Source of the DNA: Ascarosepion bandense | Taxonomy: Eukaryota; Mollusca; Cephalopoda; Sepiida; Sepiidae | Assembly (NCBI GenBank): GCA_037127315.1 | Contig: JBBBDQ010001122.1 | Coordinates: 8,377,001-8,441,000 of the forward strand | DNA length: 64,000 nucleotides | Reading direction: 5' to 3' | Shown: one piece after another, positions 10,930 through 22,738 of the stretch | Numbering within the stretch: the stretch's first letter is position 1 | How the letters are laid out: each line of letters begins with the position of its first letter | Notes under the pieces: generated by a model | Database searches by the model: none | What the model was told of the DNA's origin: nothing | The model's input: the letters and a program-made list of their open reading frames with translations, nothing else | Translations under genes and position numbers: made by a program

Positions 10930-11114
10930 ATATCAAAACTCTTTCTAAGGAGAAAACAGATATAATTACCTTCCCAGTTTTTTTATATAATTTTTCTTGT
11001 CAAAAATATATTTTCGGTCAGTAATTTTTAAAAAAACAACTTTTTTTTTACATGGAACGTTTAAGTATTGTTATTTGTCGTAAAAATAGTTTTTTTTAAT
11101 GTTGTAGTGTTACC

Positions 11115-11698
11115 GATGTGCGTTGTGGCGCAGTGGATATCGGCACGGAACGAGAAATCGAAGAACCGAGTTCGAATCCCAGTTGAATTCCTTGCATTCA
11201 CTCCAGTTATGGGCTAAATAATAGGACAGATTGGGTTCTATAGCCTTGGTCGGCAACCAGTCTACCGCAGAAAACAGTGGCAACCTACTGCGGGATAATC
11301 TTCTGCCTAGTCAGTCATGTCTCTTTCGAGACATGATCGCCCAAAGCGTGTACCACGTATGGCACTTAACTGACTGAATGAACATAATAGTTGGAAAAAA
11401 TTAAAGATTCTACTGGGCATAAAGTGGGGGATCGGTTTTCTATTGTTATGAAGTGAGAAACTGATCCCCTCCTAATTACTACTTAATCATATAATACATC
11501 TCTTCTCCCTCTAGCTATGAGTCAAATATTAGGACAGATTGGGTTCTATAGCCTTGGTCGGCAACCAGTCTACCGCAGAAAACAATGGCAACCTACTGCG
11601 GTATAATCTTCTGCCTAGTCAGTCATGTCTTTTTCGAGACATGATCGCCCAAGCGTGTATCGCGCATGGCACTTAACTGACTGACTGACTGAGTGTTA
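11115..11698 (+). repeat. SINE dimer with hairpin linker
   Basis: Unit 1 (11115-11380) has box A TGGCGCAGTGG at 11126-11136, box B GTTCGAATCCC at 11170-11180, then the standard body. A linker (about 11381-11510) holds AGTGGGGGATCGGTTTT and AACTGATCCCCTCC, which can fold as a hairpin, and ends TCTCCCTCTAGCTATGAG. Unit 2 (11511-11698) repeats only the body, with no tRNA head. The same arrangement recurs at 20.7, 35.4 and 56.4 kb. Confidence 0.88.
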
Positions 11699-11699
11699 C

Positions 11700-13015
11700 T
11701 TTCTATACATATGGAAGAATAAAATAGTCAGCTCCTAAGAGAGTATACTGTACAGGAACAGAGGAGAAAGGGTACTCGATTCCATTTTGACTAACTCATT
11801 ATTTTAAATCTATTATATATTCTGCATTTGAGGCCGCGATATTGTTGGGCACTATTCTGCATTTAACCGTAAGCTCATTTACCGAAGTCTTATTTTTCCT
11901 CATGCCATCAAGCACTCTATTGCTCCACCTGGAAACCTTTTCTTTTTTTCCAGAGTTTTCTTCTTTTTTTCCCCAAAATAACTGTGAATTTACGGCTTTT
12001 CCCCCTGGCATTCTTCCCCTCGCACGATGCGTTTAGTTGGTGGTATGAACGCTTCAAGTACACTTCTAATCTTGAACTTGCGTAAAAGGTATAAATTGCC
12101 CATTTTCACAGTTAACTGTTACCGACTACCTGAACATTGCGTGAAAACTTATTAAAATGGGAGTTAGTTAAGGAAAAAATAATGTTCTTTAAGGATATTT
12201 TTATTTATTGTCTATTCTCCGGACCTTATTCTTAATTTTCGGTGAAAGTTTAAATATAAATTAGATAAGGTTTGAGTTTTTTCTAATTTCATAAACTATT
12301 ATCAAGAGATTTGGTTTTTGATGTAATATTTTATATTGTTCATTATTTTTCATCGCATATCGCCAGACAATATAAGAAATCCGTACTAAACCGTAACAAC
12401 TGGCGGAAAAAGACATTATATCATGAAACATTTATCATATTATAATATAACAAAAGCAATGGAATACGATTACAAATTATAAAGCATTAAATATAAAACT
12501 TAACATTGCAAAATCATCAATAATATTTTCTCAGATTTAAGAGCAAACATCCTGAATATATTTTATAAAACACTTTCAAATCTGACATAACGAGTGAAAA
12601 CGCAACATTTGAAATATTTGAATATTTGAAACTAATACAGCACAAATGTTAAAGGTCTTAGATATCCGCTTATAAAATTCAAAACTACTCCTGAATTAGA
12701 CAATTTTACATAGACTTTCCTTTTAAATCGAAATTATGGTTCACAATATAAAAAAAATAAATAAATCATGATTAACAAAGAATTTCGATGCCCTTTACCA
12801 AACATATATAAATGAAGGATTACTAGCCGGTTAGATCTAATATACATTACATTTCAAATTATTAGCGAGGTGACACTTTTCCATTTTATCCAATAACTAC
12901 TTGTTGAAATTTTACGAAATTATCAGTGAATGATGGCAACATGCACATACGCTTACTCTGTAAAAATTGTAGGTTCTAGAAACAGGAACAAGTTTTTTTT
13001 TAATTATTTCATGCA
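11700..13015. other. unannotated AT-rich stretch
   Basis: I see no convincing coding, RNA or named repeat signal. Short open frames at 11.8-12.0 kb overlap on both strands and lack coding character. Confidence 0.6.
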
Positions 13016-13019
13016 AAGC

Positions 13020-14290
13020 ATAACGGTACCGCAATGATGTGCAGGGGTCTACACAAGAGAGTTAAAGTTTTAAGCAGCGGGAAACTAAAGATAAAGACGA
13101 ACCAGCTACAGTGGGGTGAAAGAGACAAGGTAAGAGAAGGATGTGAACACGGGAGTGAAGAAAGTGGCGAAGGTAGAGAGAAAGGAAAAGAACAAGCTAC
13201 ATGGGGTGATGTAGGAAGGGCTGGAATTTAGTGAATAAGAGATGTGAATCGACTTTGAATTTAAATTCCTGGAGATTGAAAGCAAGTGTATGGAAGAGAA
13301 TTCCACAGGCAGGAAAAGCGAGAAAAGAAGCTGATGGAGTAGAATTGTTGCCTGCATTTGGTTGATCTAACTGAAACAGCCAGTCTGGTTGCCCGACTAA
13401 ATTGTTGTAGAGGGAGCACCAGTGACCTAGGTTCATCAGAGCAGAATACATGAAAATATCTGTAGAAAAGACAGAGGGAAGCCACGTCCCGCCGATGAGA
13501 AAGTGGTTGGAGTCAAGCTGCCAGATCGGGACTAATCACATCACAGATTCACCTTTGGAGCCTGCCGAGAACATTGAGATGAACAGCAGGGGCGCCTGAC
13601 CAGATATGACGAAAGTATTCCATGCACGGTCGGATGGTTGATATGTGCAAAATGAATTCAGGCGGAAAAAAATTCCTGGCTCAACACAGTGATCCAAGCT
13701 TCCTAACAGTGGATTTAGCTATTGATTCAATCTAGTGATTCCACTTGAGGTCGGAAAAATAGGGTAAGGCCGAGGTGGCGCAGTGTATTGCTTTCAGGGA
13801 GACTTGCTTGGTCCATGCTTATAGGTGGTAGGAGAGATTGCCTCTGATGGTTGACAAATAGCAGTTTCGTTTTAGAAACATTAAAATTTACGAGCCGCTT
13901 CTTACCCCAATCCACCACTGAGTGGTGTTCCTTCTCAAGATCAGCAATGAGGTTGTGTTGGTCCGCCTTGCCAGATTTCTTACTGATGCGGGAGTAAATG
14001 GTGGTGTCATCTGCGTAGATGCCTACTTGGGATTTGATCACGCGTGGGAGATCATTTATGAAGATTAGAAAGAGCGTCGGGCCTAAGATAGAGCCCTGGA
14101 GGACACCAGCGTTCGTGCAGTAGGATGTGGAGGTATGCCCATTCAAGACGACATTCATTATGCGGTTAGATAGGAAAAATTGGATCAGATCAAACAAGCG
14201 TCAAGTGATACCATAGCTCTGAAGCTTACGCAGAAGGCCAGCGCGCCAGATCCTATCAAAAGCCTTGGAGCTATCCAGGGCAACAGCACG
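13020..14290 (-). pseudogene. jockey/CR1-like LINE fragment, RT to 3' UTR
   Basis: Minus strand from 14290 downward: a reverse transcriptase with DLIQFFLSNR, LQGSILGPTLFLIFINDL and IYADDTTIYS (YADD near 14010), then the thumb (KTKLLFVNHQRQSLLPPIS), the CCHIWSG region near 13600 and a C-terminus with WNSLPYTCF near 13290. Frames change around 13740 and 13480. The 3' UTR is purine-rich on the plus strand and lacks the poly(A) block. At 14.29-14.30 kb it abuts an RTE-like LINE in the same orientation. Confidence 0.92.
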
Positions 14291-14299
14291 AGTCTCACC

Positions 14300-15480
14300 T
14301 AGTGTATTCTTTCTGCAGGTTGATGTCATTCACGAGCGTGTTGTATTGCAGTCTTGGTGCTGCACTAGGCTTCTTCAATCTCCGGAGTTTTACCCTTAGT
14401 TTGCAGATGACTGGGACATGGTTGCTTTCACAGTCGGAGCTTGGATAGTTTTGCATTGAACAACTGCATTTCTGAATCTCCTGTTTTTGGTTATGAAGTC
14501 TATTTCGATTTAAGAGTCGCCTGCTGGGCTTCTCCATGTCCATAGACGTTGTGGGTGCTCTTGAAACCAGGTGTTAGTTATTACCTGGTCATTTGCTGTG
14601 CACCATTGAACCCATTTTCTCCTCGTTCGTTGCGGATTCCTAATCCAAAGTTGCCAGTTGTCTCACCTTCCCTTTCCTTGCTTACGTTGGCATTCAAATC
14701 CCCTATGATGATTCTAATTTCTTGGCTTTTATATTGAACCCTAGCATTGTCAAGAGTGGAGTAAAAAGATTCTATTTCTTCCTCAGTGCTTTAGGTTGTC
14801 GGTGCACAGACGACTACGACTAAATTTGCTATGTTTAACGGTCTTCTTTTTCGGATTGACCAGAACTCTTTCAGAAAACTAGCAGTATCCCAGAACACAA
14901 TTCTTCATTTCTTTGTTCAGTATTAAACCGATTCCTTTTTCGTTATTTTTGCCTCCTGCGTAAATTATCCCGTGGTTGTTGCTGCTGAAGTCTTTCACAT
15001 ATTCCTAGAATATTCATGTTCAGTCTATTCATCTTCTGCTTGACATTCTCGAGTTGACCATAGTTGTTGAGCGTCCTGACGTTCCATGTTCCCAAGGTAA
15101 TTCTTTTTTTGCTACTCACAGTCAAAAGGTAACGGTCCAGAAACACCTGTTACTCATGTCGTTCCTTCCCGGGTGAGGGACAAATTTTGGAAAAAAAGTG
15201 TCCTCTTTACGCCATTGGTACTAACAATCGCCGGATGACGGTCAATTGACACTTGTTGATTTTTACCGGGTGGGAAGTTACTTCCTTTGGAATTAACACC
15301 TTTTCACGCCGTTAGGTTTCATATATATTCTTGTGAAAAGCCATGATTGTGCGAGGGATAGATAGTGGAGTTGCCTTCTCCATGGTGATTTATTGAGACA
15401 CCACCTCTAGTTAGCTGGCCGTTGACTCCTTAATAGATCTTCCGCCTTTGTAGGTTTAATTATTTTCTTACCGGGTTGCT
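14300..15480 (-). pseudogene. RTE/BovB-like LINE endonuclease fragment
   Basis: On the minus strand, ITLGTWNVRTLNNYGQLENV (about 15100-15045) is the start of the APE-type endonuclease in the RTE/BovB group, a region often annotated as craniofacial development protein 2-like. Further 3' are YAGGKNNEKGIGLILNKEM, a W-rich segment with RLWTWRSPAG and IEIDFI, and finally DCESNHVPVICKLRVKLRRL (14400-14460), where the usual SDH becomes SNH. Several stops and small deletions break it. 15180-15480 looks like the element's upstream region. No RT is present. Confidence 0.82.
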
Positions 15481-15489
15481 AACACCCCT

Positions 15490-16375
15490 TCAAAAATAGA
15501 ATAGAGCGGGTGGGGAGATAGAAGAACAGAAATATTAAGTATATACTTAGTATAAGTTAAATTAATTAGTCATTTAGAGGAAGATATATCAGTTCCCCAG
15601 ATTAGCATTTCGCTACCAGTAGACAGAAAAAGTTTGAATTTTTTTAAAACTTTCATATATGCTTTAAAGGTCATACGTTTTCTCGTCATGTTTTGATAAC
15701 TTCGGCCATACAATTTTTAGTTTAAAGAAATTTGGAAAAGCCCAGAGAAAAGGACAGAGAGGCAGCAACAAGAAGGAATGGGGAATTGAAAGCAATGCAA
15801 TATTTTATATTAAAAAACAATATTACATTTAAATTAAAAATTAATATATTTCTTTTAGAAAATAATACAGGAAAAATCTGAAAGGGAAATATTTAAACAA
15901 AACATTAAAAATATGGGGGAAATATTCTTTTTTAACTAGTCTAAGCTAGAAAAAGACATCATCATTTCATGTATATTTCAAAGATATTATTATTTTGCAT
16001 AAATACAATGATTCTCCTGGTGATGTTTCATCTGCGGTTATTTTCGTACCGAATGGCACTCTCCACGGAACGAAAATATTTTTTTTATTTGAGGTATCTT
16101 CAAGAATAGCATACCAAATCATAATACCCCTTTTCGTTGGCGTGTCTAGCGTTCACGACAATCTCGTCGATTTACGACCCGACCTTTCCTATAACCATCA
16201 GGGCCATCAAGTTTTTCAGACAGGATTAAAAAATATGTATCAATACAGAGATTTTTTCTTCTTTCAATGACACTGTTATCAAGCTTATTAGACGATATTA
16301 AAAGAATTTACATAAAATGAATAGACAAAATTTGTCTATAATTATTTAATTAAAACATGCATCAATATATACATA
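15490..16375. other. unannotated AT-rich stretch
   Basis: No repeat family or coding signal recognised. A 91-codon open frame at 15995-16270 has no family resemblance I can see. Confidence 0.6.
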
Positions 16376-16378
16376 TAT

Positions 16379-16380
16379 AT

Positions 16381-16428
<48 letters not shown>

Positions 16429-16440
16429 AGTGTATGTATA

Positions 16441-16475
<35 letters not shown>
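16379..16475. repeat. (GT)n and (TA)n microsatellites
   Basis: GT run at about 16383-16426 followed by a TA run at 16443-16474. Confidence 0.95.
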
Positions 16476-16476
<1 letters not shown>

Positions 16477-16548
16477 ATTTGTTATATATATTGTATTATT
16501 TATATATTATATACTATCAGTGATAGAGCTCGCATATTAATATAGATA

Positions 16549-16627
16549 GGTGTGAGTTTGTGACCCTGGGTTTCACGCTCTTGCGAGCGTCAAACGATCG
16601 TGAAACCCAGGGTCACAAACTCACACC
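16549..16627. repeat. perfect 29-bp inverted repeat with 21-nt loop
   Basis: Left arm 16549-16577 (GGTGTGAGTTTGTGACCCTG, continuing GGTTTCACG) is exactly the reverse complement of 16599-16627. The loop is 16578-16598. It is immediately followed by a TATC microsatellite. It could be a foldback or MITE-like element, or the product of a hairpin-mediated duplication. Confidence 0.92.
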
Positions 16628-16632
16628 AACCA

Positions 16633-16686
<54 letters not shown>
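16633..16686. repeat. (TATC)n microsatellite
   Basis: About 13 tetranucleotide units starting right after the inverted repeat. Confidence 0.95.
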
Positions 16687-16791
16687 GTCTTAGCTGAGGC
16701 GTTTTGTCCACTGATGAAGATTTGCCTAAATAAAATCTATCAGAAGACGAAACGCATCAGCTTAAATGAATTTTGGTTTTGTCGTTATTCA

Positions 16792-16793
<2 letters not shown>

Positions 16794-16825
<32 letters not shown>

Positions 16826-17110
16826 ATCCGCAGACAGATCTGTTTCACTGTATCACAGCTGATCAGTACGATTAGATTCCGATTGCTTTTAACCCAGGAT
16901 TAAAACCCGACCGAAGTGGCGTCAGTTGGCGATTCTACTTCTGGGCTATGGGCGCTCGGTAGAAGAAGGCAGACTTTTTAGCATGTATATTATCATTATA
17001 CACGTCCAATAGCCAGAGTGCTCTAATTCATTGGTGAATGAGCGATGCGTACATGGCAGGGTAGCTACTGTTTTTCAATGTCTACCATTCTTCCAGGGTG
17101 CTATTGGCTT
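16794..17110 (-). repeat. hammerhead-bearing SINE-like repeat (minus)
   Basis: Read on the minus strand: unit 5' region near 17100 (GGAAGAATGGTAGACATTGA), tRNA-like segment with box A CATAGCCCAGAAGTAGAATC (about 16935-16955) and box B GGTTTTAATCC (about 16895-16910), the hammerhead at 16826-16873, and the TA tail 16797-16822. The order is the same in all minus copies. Confidence 0.85.
16826..16873 (-). ncRNA. hammerhead ribozyme, core mutated
   Basis: Stem II, GAAA, stem III (ACAG/CTGT) and the GUC site are conserved, but the first core block reads CTGATCA instead of CTGATGA. Loss of that G should abolish cleavage, so this copy is predicted inactive. Confidence 0.85.
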
Positions 17111-17384
17111 GCAAGTGAAATCAATGTTTCCACACTGGCTTACTTTAGTAAAACTTTTGCCGACCAGCAATCAAGATTACTTTCAAAATCAGGGGATGAT
17201 TTTCTCTTCTCTCGGCATCAAATTGATGTATACACGCATTATTTTCTCTATTTTTACCTTTGAAGTGAAGAATTTTCTAACAATGTGGAAAAAACATACG
17301 GAAGCTAAATATTAATATTATCATTTATTTTCTAAGATTTTTTACCTCGTTAACAAGATTGAAATAATTTCAAGATTTATCTGA

Positions 17385-17870
17385 CTACTAAAATTCACTC
17401 CCACATAATTTTTTTTACTTGAACTCATTTCAATATTTGTCTAGCTACTAGAGCTCTCTCCAGCAATATTCTTTCACTTGAACTCATTTCACTATTTGCC
17501 TGGCTACTAGAGCTCTCTCCAGCAATATTCTTTCACTTGGACACATTTCAATATTTGTCTGGCTACTACAGATCTCTCCAGCAATATTCTTTCACTTGAA
17601 CTCATTTCAATATTTGTCTGGATACTAGAGCTCTCTCCAGCAATATTCTTTCACTTGAACTCATTTCAATATTTGTCTGGCTACTAGAGATCTCTCCAGC
17701 AATATTCTTTCATTTGGACACATTTCAATATTTGTCTGGCTACTAGAGATCTCTCCAGCAATATTCGTTCACTTGAACTCATTTCAATATTTGTCTGGCT
17801 ACTAGAGCTCTCTCCAGCAATATTCTTTCACTTGAACTCATTTCACAATATGTTCCATCAATTTGACTCA
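17385..17870. repeat. minisatellite, about 60 bp, eight copies
   Basis: Units contain GGCTACTAGAGCTCTCTCCA, GCAATATTCTTTCACTTGAA and CTCATTTCAATATTTGTCT. A degenerate half unit follows to about 17900. There is no open frame across units. Confidence 0.92.
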
Positions 17871-18159
17871 TTTCAAGATGTTTTCAGACCAGCACATTCC
17901 TTCCAATTATGAACAACTATTCCGCAAATTGCAAGATTTATTGGGACGCTTGAACTCTTTTCAGACTTGTTTTAGGAATTGGAATTCGAATCCCATCATT
18001 TGAGTTGCCCTCTGTTAATGTGACAGAACAATTTCATTTCTAACATTAGATATGGAAAATATAAAGAAGACAGCGACTGGTTGTCTAAAATCAAATTTAA
18101 GGAAAATAACTTTGTATTCAAAGGTGAAATTGAAAATAATATTATACGGCAGGTAACAT

Positions 18160-18871
18160 TTTTTTTTTATAAGAGTTTCACCCCGAGCAAGGCATGTCAC
18201 TGCCACTACTGCGCAGGGGGCTACGTAGAGTGGAGAAAGGATGATTAAATATAGGAAAGGTCAGAGGGTGGGTGGGTGGGTGATAGGCGGGTAAGGATAC
18301 CGAGAATGAGGGTTGGGTAGATGAGAGTGTTCTGAGAATAATTGGGAGTTAGAGTGATAGGAGGTGTCTATTGACCCTACATTTAAACACCTGGAGATTG
18401 TAACTGTCGGGAAAGCAGAGTTGTGGAAGGGAGTTCCACAGGCGGGAAGCGCGAGAAAAGAAGCTGTTGGAGTAGAATTTGCGGTTACATCTTATTTGTT
18501 TAACTGTAAAAGGGTGGGATCTAGTTGCTAATCTAGTATCTCGTGTAAATTCGTGCTTAGGCGGCACCAGTGATCTAAGCTCATCGGAGCAGAAGCCATG
18601 AAAGTACTTGTAGAAGAGGTACAGGGAAGCCACATCACGCCGGTGAGAGAGCGGCTGCAGCCGGTCTGCCAAGTCCGTATCAACCACGTTACAGATCCTC
18701 CTTTGTATTTTGTCAAGAAGCCCAAGGAGAGCAGCAGGGTCACCCGACCAGATATGGCAGCAATATTCAATACACGGGCGGATGATAGATTTGTATATGT
18801 GCAGAATAGATTCAGGTGGGAAAAACTTCCGGGCCCTGCAGAGGGAGCCGACTTTCATAGCAGCAGCAGAC
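18160..18871 (-). pseudogene. jockey/CR1-like LINE 3' end (subfamily B)
   Basis: A single minus-strand frame from about 18855 to 18352 encodes VGSLCRARKFFPPESILHIY, EYCCHIWSGDPAALLG, HRRDVASLYLFYKYFHGF and SRASRLWNSLPQLCFP, ending in HLLSL and a stop. The frame is unbroken for about 170 residues, so this is a fairly young 5'-truncated copy. The 3' UTR runs to CCTTGCTCGGGGTGAAACTC and an A-tract (as T) near 18160. Confidence 0.92.
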
Positions 18872-19059
18872 ATATAGAGAAAACTAAAGGAAGTAGTACT
18901 CACCATCACTATTTACTGATAGCTGTAGATTGACGGTCAAGGTAATTGAGATGCAAAAAAATAATGTCACCCTCTCATATTTAACCTAGAGGTTCCAACC
19001 TTTTTTTAGACATTACCCACATTCAGATAAATTATCAACTGTCCACATGTATAATAAAT

Positions 19060-19645
19060 ATTCAAAAGCGTGCTGTGGTGAACACTGTCCGAGGCGAAGC
19101 AAGAGAATTAGGGTTGATGGCGTCTTTTGTAACAGCAGAACAGGTGCTAGACGAGGCAAGCAACATGACGGCGAAGCCTGAAATGATTGTGCGCGTCATC
19201 GGGAGAACCGAAAAGCTGAATCACACGTATGCAAATCGCAGTCGGCCCGAGAGAAATAAATGGAGCTCCAATTTTAACATGGCGCAATATTCTTTCAGCT
19301 GTTTTTGGCTTTGTGCCATTTTTTGGCCTTGTGCCGCATTTAATGTATTTTACATGAATAAATATAATTTTGTTTCAGCTGTTGAAGGAGACGTATCTTT
19401 AGTGCGTGAAGAAGAAGAAGAAGAAGAAGAAGAAGAAGAAGAAGAAGAAGAAGAAGAAGAAGAAGAAAAGATTTTGTTCTTACACATAACACTCCACAAA
19501 TACACATACCAAAGATGTTTGGTAAAAGTTTGTTACTGGTTCGTAAACTCAATTTATAATGTGGAAAATATATCAAAAGAGGTAAAGAATAAGACTGACG
19601 TGGCGACTGGTACTGCGACTACTATATTAAGACGAAAGCAAACTT
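19060..19645 (+). other. open frame of unknown origin with (GAA)n
   Basis: A frame of about 190 codons starts at 19075. The first 70 codons (VRGEARELGLMASFVTAEQV) have ordinary, non-simple composition and could be a decayed mobile-element protein, but I do not recognise them. The middle encodes a Glu run that comes from a GAA trinucleotide repeat at 19409-19467. I do not call this a gene. Confidence 0.3.
19409..19467. repeat. (GAA)n microsatellite
   Basis: About 19 GAA units. Confidence 0.95.
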
Positions 19646-19749
19646 GAAAATCGGTTTAGTCGCCGATGACCTGACCATGTGGCATAGTAGCAGTAACACT
19701 CGTAGAGTTAACGGACATAATTTTTTCTGCAGGCTTTTTTTTTTAAGGA

Positions 19750-20690
19750 AACAAAGATAGAAAGGGGCGTAAGACAAGGATGTGTCTTTTCACCGGATCT
19801 ATTCAACTTGCACAACAAGACTATTCTGAGGACTCTAGAAGTTATGCCTGGATTCGTAATCGGAGGCCACAATTTAATAAACATAAGGAACGCAGATGAT
19901 ACAGTGCTGATAGCAGACACGGAAATTAAACTACAAGACCTCCGACAGAAGGTAGCTGAAGAGAGTGACAAGAAAGGACTACAAACAAACTGCAAGAAAA
20001 CCGAATGCATAGTCATCAGCAAAAAGAGCAGCTTAAAATGCCAAATACAGGTGGGGGATGGTAAAATCAAGCAGGTACAAAAATTTAAATACCTGGGAAG
20101 TTTTCTAACAGAGACAAAAAGTGCGACACAGAGATCCGAAGGCGAATTGCCATTGCAAAGGAAGCATTCCAGAAGTTGAGTAAAGTATTAAAAATACAGT
20201 ACAATTTCACTAGAAACAAAGAAGAGAGTACCGGATTGCTATGTGATATCAGTTCTTCAATATGGCAGTGAATACGAGACAATATCATCGAAGATGATGG
20301 AAAACCTTGAAGCAACTGAAATGTGGTTCTACAGAAGGATGCTGCTAATATCATGGATCGAGCATGTGAGCAATGATGAGGTTTTGGAAAGGATGGAAAC
20401 AAAAAAGAAATTAATAGTGAGCATCAGAAATAGACAGTTAAAGTTCCTGGGACATGCAATGAGGAAGAAGGGCTTGGAAAACCTGATAGTAACAGGCCAG
20501 ATAGAAGGTAAAACGACAGGGGAAAGCAGCGGATAACATATTTGAATGACATAATCAGGTGGATGACGGAACGGCGGTTGCATGATGGAAAAGGAGAAGG
20601 CGTGTTCAGAGCCACCAGGGACAGGGAGACATGGAAAGCCATGATCGCCTACGTCCTGAAAAGACAGGGCACATAGAGAAAGAAGTTCAT
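19750..20690 (+). pseudogene. RTE/BovB-like LINE, RT to 3' end
   Basis: It opens with GVRQGCVFSPDLFNL (near 19770), then NADDTVLIAD (near 19890), where the catalytic motif reads NADD rather than YADD. The thumb has QVQKFKYLGS (near 20075), and the C-terminus has EMWFYRRMLLISWIEHVSND and RQLKFLGHAMRKKGLENL. Frame changes lie near 20180 and 20535. It ends in KRQGT, a stop and a purine tail AGAAAGAAG at about 20690. The RT is dead twice over, by frameshifts and by the catalytic substitution. Confidence 0.9.
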
Positions 20691-20737
20691 AATGCAAACA
20701 AAACTGATTTTATGAATTTACAACTAAAGGCTTCTAA

Positions 20738-21243
20738 TTCCTTGCATTCACTGACGCACAAAAAAGGAAAAGGTATTAATTCATATCTTCCCTCAAGTTA
20801 TGGATTAAATAATAGGACAGATTGGGTTCTATAGCCTTGGCTGGCAACCAGTCTACCGCAGAAAGCAATGGTAACCGACTGCTAGATAATCTTTCGAGAC
20901 ATGATCACCTAAAGCGCGTATCATGTATGGCACTTAACTGACTGACTGTAAATAATAGTTGGAAATATTTAAAGCTTCTACTGAGCATAAAATGGGGGAT
21001 CGATTTTCTATTGGTATGAAGTAATAGACTGACCCCCCACTAATTACTACTTAATAATATAATACATCTCGTCTCCCACTAGCTATGAGTGAAATAACAG
21101 GACAGATTGGGTTGCAACCAGTCTACAGCTGAAAGCAATGGCAACTTACTGAGGCATAATTTTCTGTCCAGTCAGTCATGTCTCTTTCGAGACATGATCA
21201 CCCAAAGCTTGTATCACGTATGCCACTCAACTGACTGACTTCT
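20738..21243 (+). repeat. SINE dimer with hairpin linker, head missing
   Basis: Unit 1 begins after the tRNA head at CCTTGCATTCACTGACGC and runs to CACTTAACTGACTGAC. The linker has AATGGGGGATCGATTTT and AGACTGACCCCCCACT. Unit 2 begins at CTAGCTATGAGTGAAATAAC and ends at about 21243. Divergence from the 56.4-kb trimer suggests an older copy. Confidence 0.85.
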
Positions 21244-21253
21244 AATGCCACTT

Positions 21254-21719
21254 AAGCAAAATAAATAAATAAATAAATAAATAAATAAAATAAGAACGGA
21301 AACAACTTTGGCCAACCTGAAACTTCCTGATCTGCACATGCGCAGACCAGGAAATAAGTTTCTCCTATTTCCGTCTCCACGGAACGTATGCGTGATTTTT
21401 AGCGTTCATTCAGTCATAGTGAACAGAAAAGTTACGTTAAGACATTTATGCACTCTGTATGTTAATCGCTGAATCAGTCACTACACCTGGAACAAACTGC
21501 CTTTGTAAAAACATTTATACCAGTCCAGGGACAGTTTCAGCAAGAATAAAGCAAAAAGGTTAAGAAAAATCAAGACAAATATTTAAAACCAAACATTTCG
21601 TTAAGCGTTGTTTTGAAACTTTGCCGCTTTTGCCTTTTTATTTTTAACTGCCTGGGCGTGGCCTCGTCTGGGGTACTGACGAAGCTGAACGTGGCATATT
21701 GTCTGCAGACTGCAGATTG

Positions 21720-21720
<1 letters not shown>
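21254..21720. other. (AAAT)n then unannotated stretch
   Basis: An AAAT tetranucleotide repeat at 21259-21290 is followed by sequence without recognised features. Confidence 0.7.
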
Positions 21721-21760
<40 letters not shown>

Positions 21761-21800
21761 TGGGTGTGTGTGTGCGTGCGTGCGTGCGTGTGCAGGTGTG
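21719..21800. repeat. (TA)n plus (GTGC)n microsatellites
   Basis: TA run to 21757, then GTGTGTGCGTGCGTGC-type repeats. Confidence 0.95.
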
Positions 21801-22201
21801 ACTGGGAAAATATTTCAAATGCTGGATAAACACAAGCATCTTGGAGTTCCATGTGTTTACTTATCTGATTTAGCTACCCAAGGAATGCTAGACAGACACC
21901 CGCCCGCACTCCGACAGCCACACTCAACTCGACACGCACACATAGTCAGAGACACTAACATTCAAATTGACCGGCACACACACCCAGATACACTCATACA
22001 CATACAAACACTTGACTAAAGGCGCACACATTGATGATAAACAAAGTGAGGCGTAGTTTCAGGCTGGTGCACGCAGTCAGACACAGACACACACACTTAG
22101 ACACACATAATTATTTCAATGGTTTGTTTCATTAGTAGGAAAAATTGTTAGCAGTTGTGTATTTACATAAAACCCAGACAATTAGGTCTCTGTTTTTTTC
22201 T

Positions 22202-22202
22202 T

Positions 22203-22265
<63 letters not shown>

Positions 22266-22276
22266 CAGGCTGTTCA

Positions 22277-22336
<60 letters not shown>

Positions 22337-22460
22337 GTGGCACCTCGACGTAGTGTAATGGTTAGCAAGCTTGTTTTGCTATAAACTATTACAACAGAAT
22401 TGTGAGGTCGATTTTCCCTGGGTATCTTACACTTTCGGCCTTGCGTCACATCTAATCAGA

Positions 22461-22526
<66 letters not shown>

Positions 22527-22536
22527 AGGCTGTTCA

Positions 22537-22582
<46 letters not shown>

Positions 22583-22593
22583 CAGGCTGTTCA

Positions 22594-22642
<49 letters not shown>

Positions 22643-22660
22643 AGTTTGTTCATTATCTAT
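22202..22660. repeat. long (TATC)n array split by a SINE head
   Basis: TATC repeats at 22202-22265, 22280-22336, 22461-22524, 22538-22580 and 22595-22642, punctuated by CAGGCTGTTCACTAT spacers. The YLSI repeats produced in every frame are not protein. Confidence 0.95.
22331..22460 (+). repeat. tRNA-like SINE remnant inside the TATC array
   Basis: GCACCTCGACGTAGTGTAAT, then GGTTAGCAAGCTTG, resembles a tRNA D-arm region, followed by GAGGTCGATTTTCCCTGGGT as a box B-like element and CTTTCGGCCTTGCG. It matches the minus-strand remnant at 4.74-4.86 kb. Confidence 0.55.
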
Positions 22661-22738
22661 CTTAGTCTGTTTCTGTGGGCTTGTTTTATCTATCTATGAC
22701 AGCCTGTTTATGTCTAACGACCCATCCATGGGCAGACA

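Noticed and set aside
16705..16765. CTGATGAAG followed by GAAACGC as a hammerhead
   Set aside because: The spacer is too long and does not fold into a proper stem II; no valid cleavage site.
19075..19647. 190-residue protein with acidic run
   Set aside because: The Glu run is a GAA microsatellite and nothing else supports a gene, so it is listed only as an unknown frame.
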